Origin: Rhodoferax bucti
GTDB lineage: Bacteria > Pseudomonadota > Gammaproteobacteria > Burkholderiales > Burkholderiaceae_C
Assembly (NCBI RefSeq): GCF_005876985.1
Contig: NZ_VAHD01000003.1
Coordinates: 124,001-188,000, forward strand
Reading direction: 5' to 3'
Length of the DNA: 64,000 bases
Positions 48,245 to 59,431 of the stretch are shown here, piece after piece. The notes under the pieces were generated by a model that saw only the letters and a list, made by a program, of their open reading frames with translations, was not told the DNA's origin and searched no databases. The first letter of the stretch is position 1, and each line of letters begins with the position of its first letter. The position numbers were made by a program, and so were the translations under genes.

Positions 48245-49054
48245 TCAGGCTGTCACAAAGTCGGGCGTTGCCGGGCTGCCGGCCGACAGGGTGAGCACCT
48301 CGTAGCCGGTGGGGGTGACCAGCACAGTGTGCTCCCACTGGGCGGACAAGGAGCGGTCCTTGGTGACGATGCTCCAGCCGTCTTTTTCCGGGCCGTCTTT
48401 GATGTCTTTGCCACCGGCATTGATCATGGGCTCGATGGTGAAGGTCATGCCTTCCTTGAGCTTTTCCAGCGTGCCGGGGCGGCCGTAGTGCAGCACCTGG
48501 GGCTCTTCGTGAAAGACCTGGCCGATGCCATGGCCGCAAAACTCGCGCACCACGCTGAAACCCTTGCCTTCGGCAAATTTCTGGATGGCGTGGCCAATAT
48601 CCCCCAGATGGACACCGGGCTTGACCATCTGAATGCCCACCCACATGGCTTCATACGTGATGGAGCACAGGCGCTTGGCTGCGATGGAGCAGTCGCCCAC
48701 CAAAAACATGCGGCTGGTATCGCCGTGCCAAGTGTCTTTGATGACAGTGACGTCGATGTTGACGATGTCGCCTTTCTTCAGCTGCTTGTCGTTGGGAATG
48801 CCATGACACACCTGCTGATTCACCGAGGTGCAGATGGACTTGGGGTAGGGCGTGTTACCGCCACCGGTGTAATTGAGAGGCGCAGGAATGGCGCCCTGCA
48901 CCTGGGTGATGTAGTCGTGGGCCAGCTTGTCGAGCTCGTTGGTCGTCACGCCGGGTTTCACGAAAGGCGTGAGGTAGTCCAGTACTTCGGAGGCCAGTTT
49001 GCCCGCGATGCGCATGCCGGCAATGCCTTGGGCGTCTTTGTAAGTGATAGTCAT
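48245..49054 (-). CDS. map: Type I methionine aminopeptidase
   Basis: Map (269 residues) removes the initiator methionine once deformylated. The pita-bread fold metal ligands are seen in [20 protein letters not shown] near residue 95 (two Asp), [18 protein letters not shown] near 175 (His) and [14 protein letters not shown] near 205 (Glu). [20 protein letters not shown] near 65 is the substrate-pocket segment. def, which acts just before Map, is nearby on the other strand. The gene is divergent from purL across 158 bases. Confidence 0.97.
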   Translation of the reverse strand: MTITYKDAQGIAGMRIAGKLASEVLDYLTPFVKPGVTTNELDKLAHDYITQVQGAIPAPLNYTGGGNTPYPKSICTSVNQQVCHGIPNDKQLKKGDIVNIDVTVIKDTWHGDTSRMFLVGDCSIAAKRLCSITYEAMWVGIQMVKPGVHLGDIGHAIQKFAEGKGFSVVREFCGHGIGQVFHEEPQVLHYGRPGTLEKLKEGMTFTIEPMINAGGKDIKDGPEKDGWSIVTKDRSLSAQWEHTVLVTPTGYEVLTLSAGSPATPDFVTA

Positions 49055-49212
49055 GGGGCAGGATTATCCCATCCGTCAGCATCTGGCGGGCCCGTGGGGA
49101 AAAGCCGGCCGCGCTGGCGGGTAAAATCCGGAGCTTCCATGCGCGTCCCCAGTCAGCGGCCGTGTGTGGATCACCACTCCCCAACGCTCCAGTCCATTAC
49201 AAGGCCACCACA
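49055..49212. promoter_or_regulatory. Divergent map-purL intergenic region
   Basis: 158 bases between two start codons. GCGGGTAAAATCC near 49119 contains a TAAAAT that could be the purL -10 box, but no clear -35 partner was found. No obvious purine-repressor palindrome was seen by eye. Confidence 0.4.
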
Positions 49213-52200
49213 GTGACCCTGCACATCACCTCTTTCGAGGGCGGTAACGCCCTGAGCAATTTCCGCGTTCAACAACTCCTGCCCGCCTTGCACGGCGTGA
49301 GCGACAAGATTTCCGGCATTGCTGCCCGTTTTGTGCACCTGGCCGCCACTGAAGCGCCGCTGGACAAGCCCCTGGCCGACAAGCTGGCCGCGCTGCTGAC
49401 CTATGGCGACCCGTATGCAGGCCCGTCGGAAGGCCCGACGATTGTGGTGAGCCCCCGTTTTGGCACCGTGAGCCCCTGGGCGTCCAAAGCGACCGACATC
49501 GCCCACAACTGCGGCTTGGCCGTGAAGCGTGTAGAGCGTCTGGTGGAGTACCGCCTGACCTTGAAGAACGGCCTGCTGAGCAAGGGGGCCTTGACGCCCG
49601 AGCAACTGCAGGCTGTAGCAGGGCTGCTGCATGACCGCATGACCGAGAGCGCCATGTTGGACCGCGCCCAAGCGCAAGAGCTGTTCAATGCCCTGCAACC
49701 CGCGCCCATGGACCATGTGGACGTGTTGGGTGGCGGCAAAGATGCCTTGGTAAAAGCCAACACGCAATTCGGTCTCGCCCTGGCCGCTGATGAGATTGAC
49801 TACCTGGTGAACGCCTTCACCGCGCTGGGCCGCAACCCCACCGACGTGGAGCTGATGATGTTCGCGCAGGCCAACAGCGAGCACTGCCGCCACAAAATCT
49901 TCAACGCCCAGTTCACCATCGACGGCGTGGCGCAGGACAAGAGCATGTTCGGCATGATCCGCAACACGCACCAGTTGCACCCGCAGTACATGCTGGTGGC
50001 TTACTCGGACAACGCCTCGGTGATGGAAGGCGTGCAGGTTGAGCGCTTTACAGCCAAATCGGCCACTGGCGCAGGTGCAGTGAGCGCGCCAAGCTACGAA
50101 AAGCATAGCAAGACCAACCATATCCTGATGAAGGTGGAAACCCACAACCACCCGACCGCGATCTCCCCATTCCCCGGAGCCTCTACGGGTGCCGGCGGCG
50201 AAATCCGTGACGAAGGTGCGACCGGCCGTGGCTCCAAGCCCAAGGCAGGCCTGACCGGCTTCACGGTCTCCAAGCTGTGGGGCAGCACGCTGGGCAAGCC
50301 TGAGCACATTGCCAGCCCTTTGCAAATCATGGTCGAAGGCCCGCTGGGGGGCGCAGCCTTCAACAACGAATTTGGCCGGCCCAACCTGTTGGGCTACTTC
50401 CGGGAATATGAGCAAACCGTGGCCAGCGATGTCGACACCGTGGCACGCGGCTACCACAAGCCCATCATGATCGCAGGTGGTCTGGGCATCATCGATGCGG
50501 ACCAGACCCACAAGATTGAATTCCCCGCCGGCAGCCTGTTGATTCAGCTGGGCGGCCCGGGCATGCGCATCGGCATGGGCGGCAGTGCAGCCAGCTCCAT
50601 GGCCACGGGTGCGAACGCTGCTGAGCTCGACTTTGACTCGGTGCAGCGTGGTAACCCCGAAATCGAACGCCGCGCCCAAGAGGTGATCAACCAGTGCTGG
50701 ATGCAGGGCGAGCAGAACCCCATTTTGGCCATTCACGACGTGGGCGCCGGCGGCTTGTCCAACGCCTTCCCCGAGCTGACCAACGACGCAGGTCGCGGTG
50801 CACGCTTCGACCTGCGCGCAGTGAAGCTCGAAGAGTCCGGTATGGCACCCAAGGAGATCTGGTGCAACGAAAGCCAGGAGCGTTACGTCCTGGCCATCGC
50901 CCCTGAGTCGCTGGCCACGTTTGAAGCGCTGTGCGAACGCGAGCGTTGCCCGTTCGCGGTGATTGGTGTGGCCACTGAGGAGCGCCAGCTGCAATTGGTG
51001 GACGAGGGCGCTGAGTCCCCCGTAGATATGCCTATGAACGTGCTATTGGGCAAGCCGCCCAAGATGCACCGCGATGTGAAGACCGTGGCTCGCCAGTTCA
51101 AGCCGCTGGACCTGACCGGCGTGGATTTGCAAAAAGCCGTCATCGACGTGCTGGCGCACCCCACGGTGGCCTCCAAGCGCTTCCTGATCACCATCGGTGA
51201 TCGCACCGTGGGCGGCCTGACCCACCGGGATCAGATGGTTGGCCCCTGGCAAGTGCCGGTGGCGGACTGTGCCGTGACGCTGGCCGACTTCAAGGGCTTT
51301 GCCGGCGAAGCCATGTCCATGGGCGAGCGCACGCCGCTGGCCGCGCTCAACGCGCCTGCGTCGGGCCGCATGGCCGTGGCAGAAGCCATTACCAACCTGC
51401 TGGCTGCGCCGATTGAGCTGCCGCGCGTCAAGCTGTCCGCCAACTGGATGGCGGCTTGCGGCGAAGCCGGTGAAGACGCGGCGCTGTACGCCACCGTGAA
51501 GGCGGTCGGCATGGAGCTGTGCCCGGCGCTCGGGATCTCCATCCCTGTGGGCAAGGACTCCTTGTCCATGCGCACCCAGTGGAAGGACGACGGCAAGGAC
51601 AAGAAAGTCACATCCCCCGTCTCGCTGATCGTGAGCGGCTTCGCCACCTTGCAAGACGTGCGCGGCACGCTGACGCCCCAGCTCAACGCGACCGAGGACA
51701 CCACATTGGTGTTGGTCGACCTGGGCAAGGGCCAGCACCGCATGGCCGCGAGCATCCTGGCGCAGACCCTGGACCAGGTTGGCGACAAGGTGCCGGATCT
51801 GGACGACGCCAAAGACCTGGTGAACCTGGTCAACGCGGTGAATGCACTGCGCGCCAAGGGTCAGGTGCTGGCTTACCACGACCGTGGCGATGGTGGTCTT
51901 CTGGCGACGGTGGCCGAAATGGCCTTTGCCGGCCGAGTGGGTGTGGCCCTGAACGTGGACATGCTAGTCACCGAGGGTGACGGCATTTCTGACAGCCGCA
52001 TGGACGTGGGCGACAGCAAAAACTGGGCAGGGCAGGTAGGTGCCCGCCGTGAAGAAGCCACGCTCAAGGCTCTGTTCAGCGAAGAGCTGGGTGTGGTGCT
52101 GCAGGTGCGCACGGCCGAGCGCTCCGAAGTGATGGCTACGCTGCGCGAACACGGCCTGTCCAAGTTCAGCCACTTCATCGGCAAGACCCGTCCTGCCTCT

Positions 52201-53238
52201 GACGGCATCGATGCTGGCAAAGGCGAGCTGCAAATCTGGCGTGACGCGAAGAGCATCTTCAGCGCCAAATTGGCCGACTTGCACCAGGTGTGGGACGCCG
52301 TGAGCTGGAAAATTGCCCAGCAGCGCGACAACCCGGTGTGTGCCGATGCGGAACACGCAGCCGCTGGCGCGGAAAATGACCCCGGCATGCATGTTTACAT
52401 GCCCAACAAGGCCCTGGCGCTCGTGGAATATGCGCAAGCAGCTATCAAAACAGGAGCGCCTGCCATCCTCACGAGCCGCCCCAAGGTGGCGGTGCTGCGC
52501 GAGCAGGGCGTCAATTCCCACGTGGAAATGGCCTATGCATTTACTGAAGCGGGCTTTGAGGCCTACGACGTGCACATGACCGATCTGCAAACCGGCCGCG
52601 CCAAACTGCAGGACTTTAAGGGCGTGGTCGCTTGCGGCGGCTTCAGCTATGGCGACACCTTGGGTGCCGGCATCGGCTGGGCGCGCAGCATCACGTTCAA
52701 CGACGTGCTGTCTGAGCAGTTCAAGGCCTTCTTTGCCCGCCAGGACACTTTCGGCTTGGGCGTGTGCAACGGCTGCCAGATGTTTGCCGAGCTGGCCGAC
52801 ATCATCCCCGGCGCGCAAGACTGGCCACGCTTCACCACCAACCAGAGCGAGCGCTTTGAAGCGCGCCTCTCGCTGGTGGAAGTGCTGGAGTCCCCGTCTT
52901 TGTTCTTCACCGACTTGGCCGGTATGCGCCTGCCGATTGCGGTGGCACACGGCGAGGGCTACGCCAACTTCAAGTACCGTGGCAACGCCGATACGGCCAT
53001 CGCCGCCATGCGCTATGTGGACAACACTGGTGCAGCGACCGAAGCGTATCCGTTCAACCCGAATGGCAGCGCCGGTGGCCTGACCGCGGTCACCACCGCA
53101 GACGGCCGCTTCACCGCCATGATGCCGCACCCCGAGCGTGTGTTCCGCAACGTGCAGATGAGCTGGACCAGCTTGGACAAGAGCGAATTCAGCCCGTGGA
53201 TGCAGCTGTGGCGCAATGCGCGCAAGTGGGTGGGTTAA
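49213..53238 (+). CDS. purL: Phosphoribosylformylglycinamidine synthase (large form)
   Basis: 1341 residues. The enzyme makes FGAM from FGAR, ATP and glutamine. It has the N-terminal PurS-like part, linker, two AIRS-like halves ([16 protein letters not shown] near residue 220, [20 protein letters not shown] near 310) and a C-terminal glutaminase with [13 protein letters not shown] (catalytic Cys), HGEGYANF and [10 protein letters not shown] (His, Glu). GTG 49213 begins [14 protein letters not shown], the conserved family start. At the junction to the glutaminase, [17 protein letters not shown] (residues ~1065-1082) is encoded by a 54-bp repeat copy in reverse. Confidence 0.97.
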   Translation: MTLHITSFEGGNALSNFRVQQLLPALHGVSDKISGIAARFVHLAATEAPLDKPLADKLAALLTYGDPYAGPSEGPTIVVSPRFGTVSPWASKATDIAHNCGLAVKRVERLVEYRLTLKNGLLSKGALTPEQLQAVAGLLHDRMTESAMLDRAQAQELFNALQPAPMDHVDVLGGGKDALVKANTQFGLALAADEIDYLVNAFTALGRNPTDVELMMFAQANSEHCRHKIFNAQFTIDGVAQDKSMFGMIRNTHQLHPQYMLVAYSDNASVMEGVQVERFTAKSATGAGAVSAPSYEKHSKTNHILMKVETHNHPTAISPFPGASTGAGGEIRDEGATGRGSKPKAGLTGFTVSKLWGSTLGKPEHIASPLQIMVEGPLGGAAFNNEFGRPNLLGYFREYEQTVASDVDTVARGYHKPIMIAGGLGIIDADQTHKIEFPAGSLLIQLGGPGMRIGMGGSAASSMATGANAAELDFDSVQRGNPEIERRAQEVINQCWMQGEQNPILAIHDVGAGGLSNAFPELTNDAGRGARFDLRAVKLEESGMAPKEIWCNESQERYVLAIAPESLATFEALCERERCPFAVIGVATEERQLQLVDEGAESPVDMPMNVLLGKPPKMHRDVKTVARQFKPLDLTGVDLQKAVIDVLAHPTVASKRFLITIGDRTVGGLTHRDQMVGPWQVPVADCAVTLADFKGFAGEAMSMGERTPLAALNAPASGRMAVAEAITNLLAAPIELPRVKLSANWMAACGEAGEDAALYATVKAVGMELCPALGISIPVGKDSLSMRTQWKDDGKDKKVTSPVSLIVSGFATLQDVRGTLTPQLNATEDTTLVLVDLGKGQHRMAASILAQTLDQVGDKVPDLDDAKDLVNLVNAVNALRAKGQVLAYHDRGDGGLLATVAEMAFAGRVGVALNVDMLVTEGDGISDSRMDVGDSKNWAGQVGARREEATLKALFSEELGVVLQVRTAERSEVMATLREHGLSKFSHFIGKTRPASDGIDAGKGELQIWRDAKSIFSAKLADLHQVWDAVSWKIAQQRDNPVCADAEHAAAGAENDPGMHVYMPNKALALVEYAQAAIKTGAPAILTSRPKVAVLREQGVNSHVEMAYAFTEAGFEAYDVHMTDLQTGRAKLQDFKGVVACGGFSYGDTLGAGIGWARSITFNDVLSEQFKAFFARQDTFGLGVCNGCQMFAELADIIPGAQDWPRFTTNQSERFEARLSLVEVLESPSLFFTDLAGMRLPIAVAHGEGYANFKYRGNADTAIAAMRYVDNTGAATEAYPFNPNGSAGGLTAVTTADGRFTAMMPHPERVFRNVQMSWTSLDKSEFSPWMQLWRNARKWVG
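52404..52457 (-). repeat. 54-bp intragenic repeat, copy 5 (inside purL)
   Basis: On the minus strand GCTCCTGTTTTGA, core TAGCTGCTTGCGCA (perfect), nine variable bases, AGCGCCAGGGCCTTGTTG. The plus strand is translated in PurL with EYAQAA, the same phase and peptide as in prmB. Confidence 0.85.
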
Positions 53239-53335
53239 CAACGCTGCCCCAGCGGGCGTTCGTTTGTAATTGCAGGGTCATGACTACGTCTCAGACATGA
53301 CTTCAGTTTTCTAAAAACCCTTCAGTCCCGTAGGG

Positions 53336-53360
53336 AATTTGGGATACCATGCTCCAAATT
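53336..53360 (+). promoter_or_regulatory. Inverted repeat just upstream of the light-module operon
   Basis: AATTTGG (53336-53342) and CCAAATT (53354-53360) form a perfect 7-bp stem with an 11-base loop, ending four to five bases before the GGGAGG ribosome-binding site of the gene at 53375. A second perfect 6-bp repeat, GTCATG/CATGAC, occurs about 55 bases upstream. It could be an operator or a 5' leader hairpin. Confidence 0.45.
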
Positions 53361-53374
53361 TTCGGGAGGCGAGG

Positions 53375-56300
53375 GTGGATAAAACTGTAAGCTCCGGTGC
53401 CGGAGAAAAACAACGCCCAAGGCCTATTGTGGTGGGGATCGGGGCTTCTGCTGGAGGGCTGGAGGCGCTCACCGCCTTTGTTTCCGGTCTGACGCCCGCC
53501 CTGGGCTGCATCTATGTAGTGGCCCAGCATATGGCCCCCAGCCATCGCAGCTTGATGGCTGAGATTTTGGGCCGGGAAACCAGCCTCCCGGTCCGTGAAG
53601 CCCTCAACGGCGAAACTCCAGAACCTGATGTGGTTTACATCGTGCCGGCCGGCACCAACTTGGTTCTTGCCAAGGGCGTGTTCCGGCTCACCACGCCACC
53701 GCCTGAGGTGTCGCCAAAGCCGTCCATCAATCTACTTTTCCAGTCCCTCGCCAAGGAATACGATGAAATGGCGGTGGGCATTGTCCTGTCAGGTACTGGG
53801 GCCGATGGCAGCCGTGGCTTGCTGGCCATCAAGGCAGCGGGCGGACTCACGATGGTGCAGATTCCAGAATCCGCAAAGTACGATGGAATGCCGCGCTCCG
53901 CCATCGAGGCCGGAGTGGCAGACCGCGTGCTGGCCCCGGAACATATGGGCGCTGATCTGGAGCGTCTGGTGCGGTTCCCCGGAACTCTGGAAGCGGTAGA
54001 GGCGCCCGCCTACCCGCGAGCTGAGCTGGACACCTTGTTTGAGCGGGTGCGGGATCAAACCCGCATCGACTTTTCCAGCTACAAACTCTCCACGGTGCAG
54101 CGGCGCCTTCAGCGACGGGTTTTGGCCGTAGGGGTCAAGAATCTTCACGATTACTTGGCCTACACCGAAAAACAGCCGGAAGAGCTCGACACCCTGGCCA
54201 AAGACACCCTGATCTCGGTGACCGAGTTTTTCCGTGACCGGGATGCTTTTGCGGCACTAGAGCGCTCCGGGGCTGAATTGGTGGCACGCAAAGGGCAGGG
54301 CGATGAACTGCGGATCTGGGTCATCGGCTGCGCTACCGGGGAAGAGGCTTACTCGGTAGGTATGGTCTTTTTGGAGTTGTTGCGGCAACACTCGACCAAC
54401 ACCCGTCTCCAAATTTTCGCCACGGATATTGACAATGACGCGCTCACGGTAGCCCGCCGGGGGCATTACAGCCTTGCGGCCATGGCGGAGATGCCCCGCG
54501 CGTATCTCGATCGTTACTACCAACCCTCCGGAGAGGGCTATGAGCCGGTCAAGGCATTGCGGGACTGTGTCACTTTTGCGCGCCAGGACATTACGGTGGA
54601 CCCACCCTTCCTGCGCCTTGACTTGGTGACCTGCCGTAATGTGTTGATCTATTTCAACAACGAGTTGCAGGCCAAAGTTTTGTCTGTCATCCGTTATTCG
54701 CTCAACGATGATGGGCTGCTGTTTCTCGGGCGATCTGAAACGGTTTTGCAACAGGAGGCACTGTTCGCCGTGGCAGACCGGAGAGCAAGGATCTACCGTA
54801 GCAGGGCTGCCAGCCGACCTGTCACCATGGGTGCGCTGAGCCGGGGCTCATTCAAGTCAGGGGTGATGGTGGCCCGCAAACCCCCGCGAACCCATGAGCA
54901 AGTATTCGCGCAAGCACTCGCAGCGCACGTGGGGCCCGCAATGCTGCTGGACTCGGGTTTGCGAATTCTCCACAGCCAAGGGCCTGTGGGAACCCTGCTG
55001 GTGTTCCCCACAGGAACACCCGAGATGAATCTCGCGCAGCTCATCGTGCCTGAGTTGTCGGGTGAGCTCATATCGACCATGCAAAGAGCCCACAAAACGG
55101 GTACTCTGGCCTATAGCCGGCGAAGGCGTATTGCCGCTTGCGGCGGGGAGACCTGGCGACTCGGCTTGCGGCCTGTGTCGCTGGCCAGTGAGTCCCAGTT
55201 GTTTCTGGTGGTGTTCGAGGAAGGAAAGGGGCTCGATGGAGCCCAGCGTGGCAAAAGCTCCGCAGACAGGGGTGCTGTCAGCGATGACACCCGCCTCGAG
55301 CTCGATAGCGCGCGTGAGCAATTGCAGACTCTGATGGAGGAGATGGCCGCCTCCAACGAGGAAATGCAAGCCCTCAACGAAGAGGTACAAGCAGCCAATG
55401 AGGAACTACAGGCCTCCAACGAAGAGTTGGAAGCTGCAAACGAGGAGCTGCAGGCTACGAATGAAGAGCTGATCAGCGTCAATGAAGAGAGCCAGATCAA
55501 ATCGGCGGCACTTGCGTCGGTCAATAGCGAGTTTGAAAGCATGTACAACACCCTGGACTTTCCGGTCCTGGTGTTTGACACATTGCTCTGTTTGCGGCGG
55601 ATCAACGGCACTGCCATCCGGACCTACTCGCTACCGGCTACCAATGTCGGTCAACACATCAGCCGCTTGAAACTGCCGGATTATCTGAACGATATCGGAT
55701 CGACCCTACAAGGTAGTTGCGCTAGCACCCAGAAGGCCCTGCTCGAGCGACAGCACGGCGACAAAACCTATCAGCTGCAGATCAATCCGGTGCTCAATAT
55801 GACAGCATCGGTGCAAGGCGTGGTGCTGGTGGTGCTCGACAACACCGAGCTCGTGTCTGCGCAGCAACGTATCCGTGAGAGCCAGGAGCAGCTGGCGTCC
55901 ATCATGGCGCATTCGGTGTCGGCTGTATCTGTCAAAGACTCTGCAGGCTGCTATGAATTCGTGAACGCGCGGTTTGAGGAGTTGATGGGCTTATTGGCAG
56001 CAGACGTGCTCGGCAAAACCGACCAGCAAATTTTTCCTGCGCCGCTTGCCACCCGCTTGCGTGGCCATGACCTTGACACCATGCGCCAAGGCGCTGCCAC
56101 TGAAACTGTGGAGCACTTGCAGCGCCACGACGGTGATCTGTGGCTCAGCAGTGTCCGCTTTCCGATCCGCGACCATGCAGGGGTTGTGCGCTCTATCTGT
56201 ACCGAAAGCAATGACATTACGGTGCGCCGCAAGGCCGAAGAGCAGTTACGCCTGGCGGCCAAAGTGTTCGACCATGCGGGTGAAGCCATCGCGATTTTGG

Positions 56301-57913
56301 ACCCCCGAGGTCACCTACTGAACGTCAACAGGACATTTACAAAAATTACCGGCTTTGTTCAAGATGAAGTCATCGGGCGCGATGTATTCACCCACCTGGG
56401 TGAACTGCAGACGCCTGATTTGGTAGACGGTGTTCGCCGCCAACTGGCCGAAAACGGAGTCTGGCAGGGCGAGGTACTGAATCGCCGCAAGAATGGCGAG
56501 ATCTTCCCGCAGTGGCTCACGGTCAATGCGGTGATGGATGACGATGGCGCGCTCCAGAGCTATGTGCAGATGTTCAGTGACATCACCGCCATGAAGCACT
56601 CCCAACAGCGCATCGAATTCATTGCCAGCCATGATGAGTTGACAGGCCTACCCAACCGCGGCTTGCTGACCGACAGGCTGCGCCATGCATTGGCGCAGGG
56701 GAAACGGCGTCAACAACGGGTCGCTGTGCTTTTTATTGACTTGGACAACTTCAAAAACGTCAACGACACCTTGGGCCATGACGTCGGCGACATGCTGCTG
56801 GTACAAGCAGCCCAGCGCTTGGGCAGCTGTGTGCGGGACTCGGACACGCTGGCCCGGCTCGGCGGGGATGAATTTGTGGCGGTCTTGTCGGAAGTCGACT
56901 TGAATGAAGTCAACACGATTGCTGGGCGCATCGTGGACTTTATGTCGGCGTCTTTTCCGGTCCAGGGAAACAATCTATTTGTCTCTGCCAGCATAGGCAT
57001 CAGCGTCTACCCGGACGATGGGGACGACAGCATTACGTTGCTGAAAAATGCGGATACCGCCATGTACAGGGCCAAGGAACGCGGGCGTAACCAGTACCAG
57101 TATTTCGCTCACGAGATGAAGGTCAACGCCTTGCAACGGATGACCCTGGAAACAGGCCTGCGGGTGGCGCTTCAGCAGTCAACCCTCAAACTGGTGTACC
57201 AACCCAAGGTCTCACTCGCCGGCATCGAAGTAGTGGGTGGCGAGGCACTTTTGCGTTGGTCAGACGAGGTGCTTGGCGACATTTCACCAGCCAAATTCAT
57301 TCCTGTTGCCGAGGCGAGCGGGCTCATCAATGAACTGGGGTTTTATGTCATCGACCGGGTCCTCAGTGACATCGCCTATTGGCGCCGTCAGGGTCTGGAG
57401 GTTCCGAGAATTGCAATTAACGTGTCAGCGCACCAATTGAAAGAGCCCTCTTTTGTCGAGAGATTCAGCGCCAAACTCAGTGCGGCCGGGGTACCCCCGT
57501 CGCAAATCATCGTTGAGCTCACCGAGAGCGTCTTGATGGAGCGCTTGGATGCGCTGATGGAGCGCCTCTTTCAATTGACCCGGCTGGGTGTTGATTTGAG
57601 TGTGGACGATTTTGGAACCGGGTATTCCTCACTGGCTTATTTGCGCAAATTCCCGATTCATGAGCTCAAGGTGGACCGCAGTTTTGTTGACGGCATTGCC
57701 ACTGAGCCGGATGACCGCAGCATTGCAAAGATGATCATCAACATGGCACAGACCTTGGGTTTGCGTGTTGTGGCAGAGGGTGTGGAAACAGCCCAACAGC
57801 TCGAGGTTTTGCGCGCTGAGGGTTGCGAGATCGGGCAGGGCTATTTCTTCCACAAACCCATGGCACCGGAATCGTTTGCGCAGCTTTTAAAGCCCGCCTC
57901 ATCGGAAGCTTGA
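53375..57913 (+). CDS. CheB-CheR-PAS-GGDEF-EAL multidomain signalling protein
   Basis: 1512 residues, no membrane span. CheB methylesterase at ~17-195 with catalytic Ser25 (GIGASAGG), His52 and Asp144. CheR methyltransferase at ~215-490 with SAM motif GCATGEE (318-324) and DLVTCRNVLIYF. A PAS-like region leads to an Asn/Glu-rich coiled coil (~655-712, NEEVQAANEEL repeats), then PAS domains to ~1095. GGDEF at 1163-1167 is intact with an RxxD inhibitory site (Arg1154-Asp1157); EAL at 1290-1292 with NVSAHQL, ELTES and DDFGTG is complete. It can in principle make and break cyclic di-GMP. The start is GTG 53375 after GGGAGG. The phytochrome gene follows by 18 bases. Confidence 0.93.
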   Translation: MDKTVSSGAGEKQRPRPIVVGIGASAGGLEALTAFVSGLTPALGCIYVVAQHMAPSHRSLMAEILGRETSLPVREALNGETPEPDVVYIVPAGTNLVLAKGVFRLTTPPPEVSPKPSINLLFQSLAKEYDEMAVGIVLSGTGADGSRGLLAIKAAGGLTMVQIPESAKYDGMPRSAIEAGVADRVLAPEHMGADLERLVRFPGTLEAVEAPAYPRAELDTLFERVRDQTRIDFSSYKLSTVQRRLQRRVLAVGVKNLHDYLAYTEKQPEELDTLAKDTLISVTEFFRDRDAFAALERSGAELVARKGQGDELRIWVIGCATGEEAYSVGMVFLELLRQHSTNTRLQIFATDIDNDALTVARRGHYSLAAMAEMPRAYLDRYYQPSGEGYEPVKALRDCVTFARQDITVDPPFLRLDLVTCRNVLIYFNNELQAKVLSVIRYSLNDDGLLFLGRSETVLQQEALFAVADRRARIYRSRAASRPVTMGALSRGSFKSGVMVARKPPRTHEQVFAQALAAHVGPAMLLDSGLRILHSQGPVGTLLVFPTGTPEMNLAQLIVPELSGELISTMQRAHKTGTLAYSRRRRIAACGGETWRLGLRPVSLASESQLFLVVFEEGKGLDGAQRGKSSADRGAVSDDTRLELDSAREQLQTLMEEMAASNEEMQALNEEVQAANEELQASNEELEAANEELQATNEELISVNEESQIKSAALASVNSEFESMYNTLDFPVLVFDTLLCLRRINGTAIRTYSLPATNVGQHISRLKLPDYLNDIGSTLQGSCASTQKALLERQHGDKTYQLQINPVLNMTASVQGVVLVVLDNTELVSAQQRIRESQEQLASIMAHSVSAVSVKDSAGCYEFVNARFEELMGLLAADVLGKTDQQIFPAPLATRLRGHDLDTMRQGAATETVEHLQRHDGDLWLSSVRFPIRDHAGVVRSICTESNDITVRRKAEEQLRLAAKVFDHAGEAIAILDPRGHLLNVNRTFTKITGFVQDEVIGRDVFTHLGELQTPDLVDGVRRQLAENGVWQGEVLNRRKNGEIFPQWLTVNAVMDDDGALQSYVQMFSDITAMKHSQQRIEFIASHDELTGLPNRGLLTDRLRHALAQGKRRQQRVAVLFIDLDNFKNVNDTLGHDVGDMLLVQAAQRLGSCVRDSDTLARLGGDEFVAVLSEVDLNEVNTIAGRIVDFMSASFPVQGNNLFVSASIGISVYPDDGDDSITLLKNADTAMYRAKERGRNQYQYFAHEMKVNALQRMTLETGLRVALQQSTLKLVYQPKVSLAGIEVVGGEALLRWSDEVLGDISPAKFIPVAEASGLINELGFYVIDRVLSDIAYWRRQGLEVPRIAINVSAHQLKEPSFVERFSAKLSAAGVPPSQIIVELTESVLMERLDALMERLFQLTRLGVDLSVDDFGTGYSSLAYLRKFPIHELKVDRSFVDGIATEPDDRSIAKMIINMAQTLGLRVVAEGVETAQQLEVLRAEGCEIGQGYFFHKPMAPESFAQLLKPASSEA

Positions 57914-57931
57914 TGACTCTTTACCGTCTGC

Positions 57932-59431
57932 ATGTTTGATACGTCTATCAACCACTCGCAAGTAACGCTTGCGTCCTGCGAATCTGAAAAGTTGCACCTA
58001 TCCGGGCGGATCCAGGGGCATGGCGCGCTCATCGTCGTGAGCGATTCCGAGCGCTTGATTACCCATGCCAGTGCCAATTGCGAAAGTGTCATTGGGTGTC
58101 CGGTGTCCCTTTTACTAGGAACTTCGCTGGCCTCTCAGGCGTTTTACACGCCCGATTTTGAAGAGGCTTTTGCATTGCCCCGCAATGAGCAGATGTTCAT
58201 TGCCAATGTGGTGACCTCCCATGGCGCACACCTCGATGTCACCTTCATCCGAAATGCAGGTTCCGTGCTGATTGAGTGGGAGCCTGCCCATACTTCATTA
58301 CTGCCGATTGCCATTCACCAAATGCATCGGACCATGGTGCGTGCGCCATCGCACAAGGACGACATCAACGTCTATCACAACACCCTGATCGGGCATATCC
58401 GCCAGATTACGGGAATGGATCGGGTCATGGTCTACCGTTTCCGGGAAGACTGGGCGGGTGAGGTCGTGGCCGAAAGCTTTGCCGGTGATCGTGGCAGCTA
58501 CATGGACCTGCGTTTTCCGGCTACGGACATTCCGGAAATAGCCCGCAAGTTGTATGTCCAAAATCCGTATCGAATGATTCCGGATATCGCCGCACCGGTT
58601 TTTCCAGTCTTGTCGACTGGCGGTGAACCTCCCGACCTGACCTGGTCTGACCTTCGCAGTGTGTCGCCCATGCATTTGGAGTACATGCGCAACATGGGTG
58701 TCAAAGCCTCGTTTTCCTTACCTATTGTGATCACCGGCAAGCTGTGGGGCTTGGTGGCCTGCCACCACTACGACGGCCCCAATCTTTTGGGCCAAGACCA
58801 GCGGCAGGCCTGTGTGACCCTGGTGACTGCCTATTCCTTGGGTTTGGCCAATTACCTTGCAAGCGCGCACTTGCAAGCGCTCGACAGCATGGATCGCCGT
58901 ATCCAAGTCTCGATTCAGCCCTTGGTCGGTGTGAGCAATCCGCTGGACAGCTTGGCGGCATCGGGGATGGCGCTTGCCGGCCTTGTCAATGCCGAGGGCT
59001 TTGCCATGGCCATCGACGAAGAGGCCGCCATCAGCGGCAGAGGACCGGATTTGGCCGGTCTGGCTGTGATTGACGATTGGTTTCTGAATCACCATGACGA
59101 CGCATCAGCAACGCTGGAGCGGATGAATGATGTGTTTACCGGGTATCCCGAGGTGGGCTCCTCCAGCTGCGGAGTGTTGGCCGTAAAAATATGGACGGCT
59201 GGCCGGGGTTGGCTTCGCTTTTATTGGTTCCGGCAAGCGGAAATACAACACATCACCTGGGCAGGCAACCCGGACAAGCCACAGGCTGAAAATGCTGCGG
59301 CTACCCACTTGTCTCCGCGGCGTTCTTTTGAGAAGTGGGTGGAGACCCGCACCGGATACTGCCGTGAGTGGACGGCTGATGAGAAGCTGATAGCGGCAAA
59401 GATCCGAAGCACCGTCGGACGCATGCTGTGA
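57932..59431 (+). CDS. Bacteriophytochrome photosensory core without output domain
   Basis: 499 residues: PAS2 (~1-120), GAF (~130-310), PHY (~320-499). The likely bilin-attaching Cys16 lies in SCESEKLHLSGRIQGHG; the usual IPGxIQPHG here has Ser and Gly in place of both Pro. GAF keeps RFPATDIP (Asp199), SPMHLEY (His248) and CHHY (His278/279). PHY keeps the tongue motif PRRSF at 462-466 followed by W-x-E. The protein ends right after the PHY domain, with no histidine kinase or GGDEF. It must act through another protein, presumably the giant neighbour. Its stop overlaps bphO (GTGA). Confidence 0.94.
   Translation: MFDTSINHSQVTLASCESEKLHLSGRIQGHGALIVVSDSERLITHASANCESVIGCPVSLLLGTSLASQAFYTPDFEEAFALPRNEQMFIANVVTSHGAHLDVTFIRNAGSVLIEWEPAHTSLLPIAIHQMHRTMVRAPSHKDDINVYHNTLIGHIRQITGMDRVMVYRFREDWAGEVVAESFAGDRGSYMDLRFPATDIPEIARKLYVQNPYRMIPDIAAPVFPVLSTGGEPPDLTWSDLRSVSPMHLEYMRNMGVKASFSLPIVITGKLWGLVACHHYDGPNLLGQDQRQACVTLVTAYSLGLANYLASAHLQALDSMDRRIQVSIQPLVGVSNPLDSLAASGMALAGLVNAEGFAMAIDEEAAISGRGPDLAGLAVIDDWFLNHHDDASATLERMNDVFTGYPEVGSSSCGVLAVKIWTAGRGWLRFYWFRQAEIQHITWAGNPDKPQAENAAATHLSPRRSFEKWVETRTGYCREWTADEKLIAAKIRSTVGRML

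Noticed and set aside
53239..53275. purL terminator (AACGC...GCGTT)
   Set aside because: The stem is five base pairs with a large loop and is followed by only a short, broken T run.
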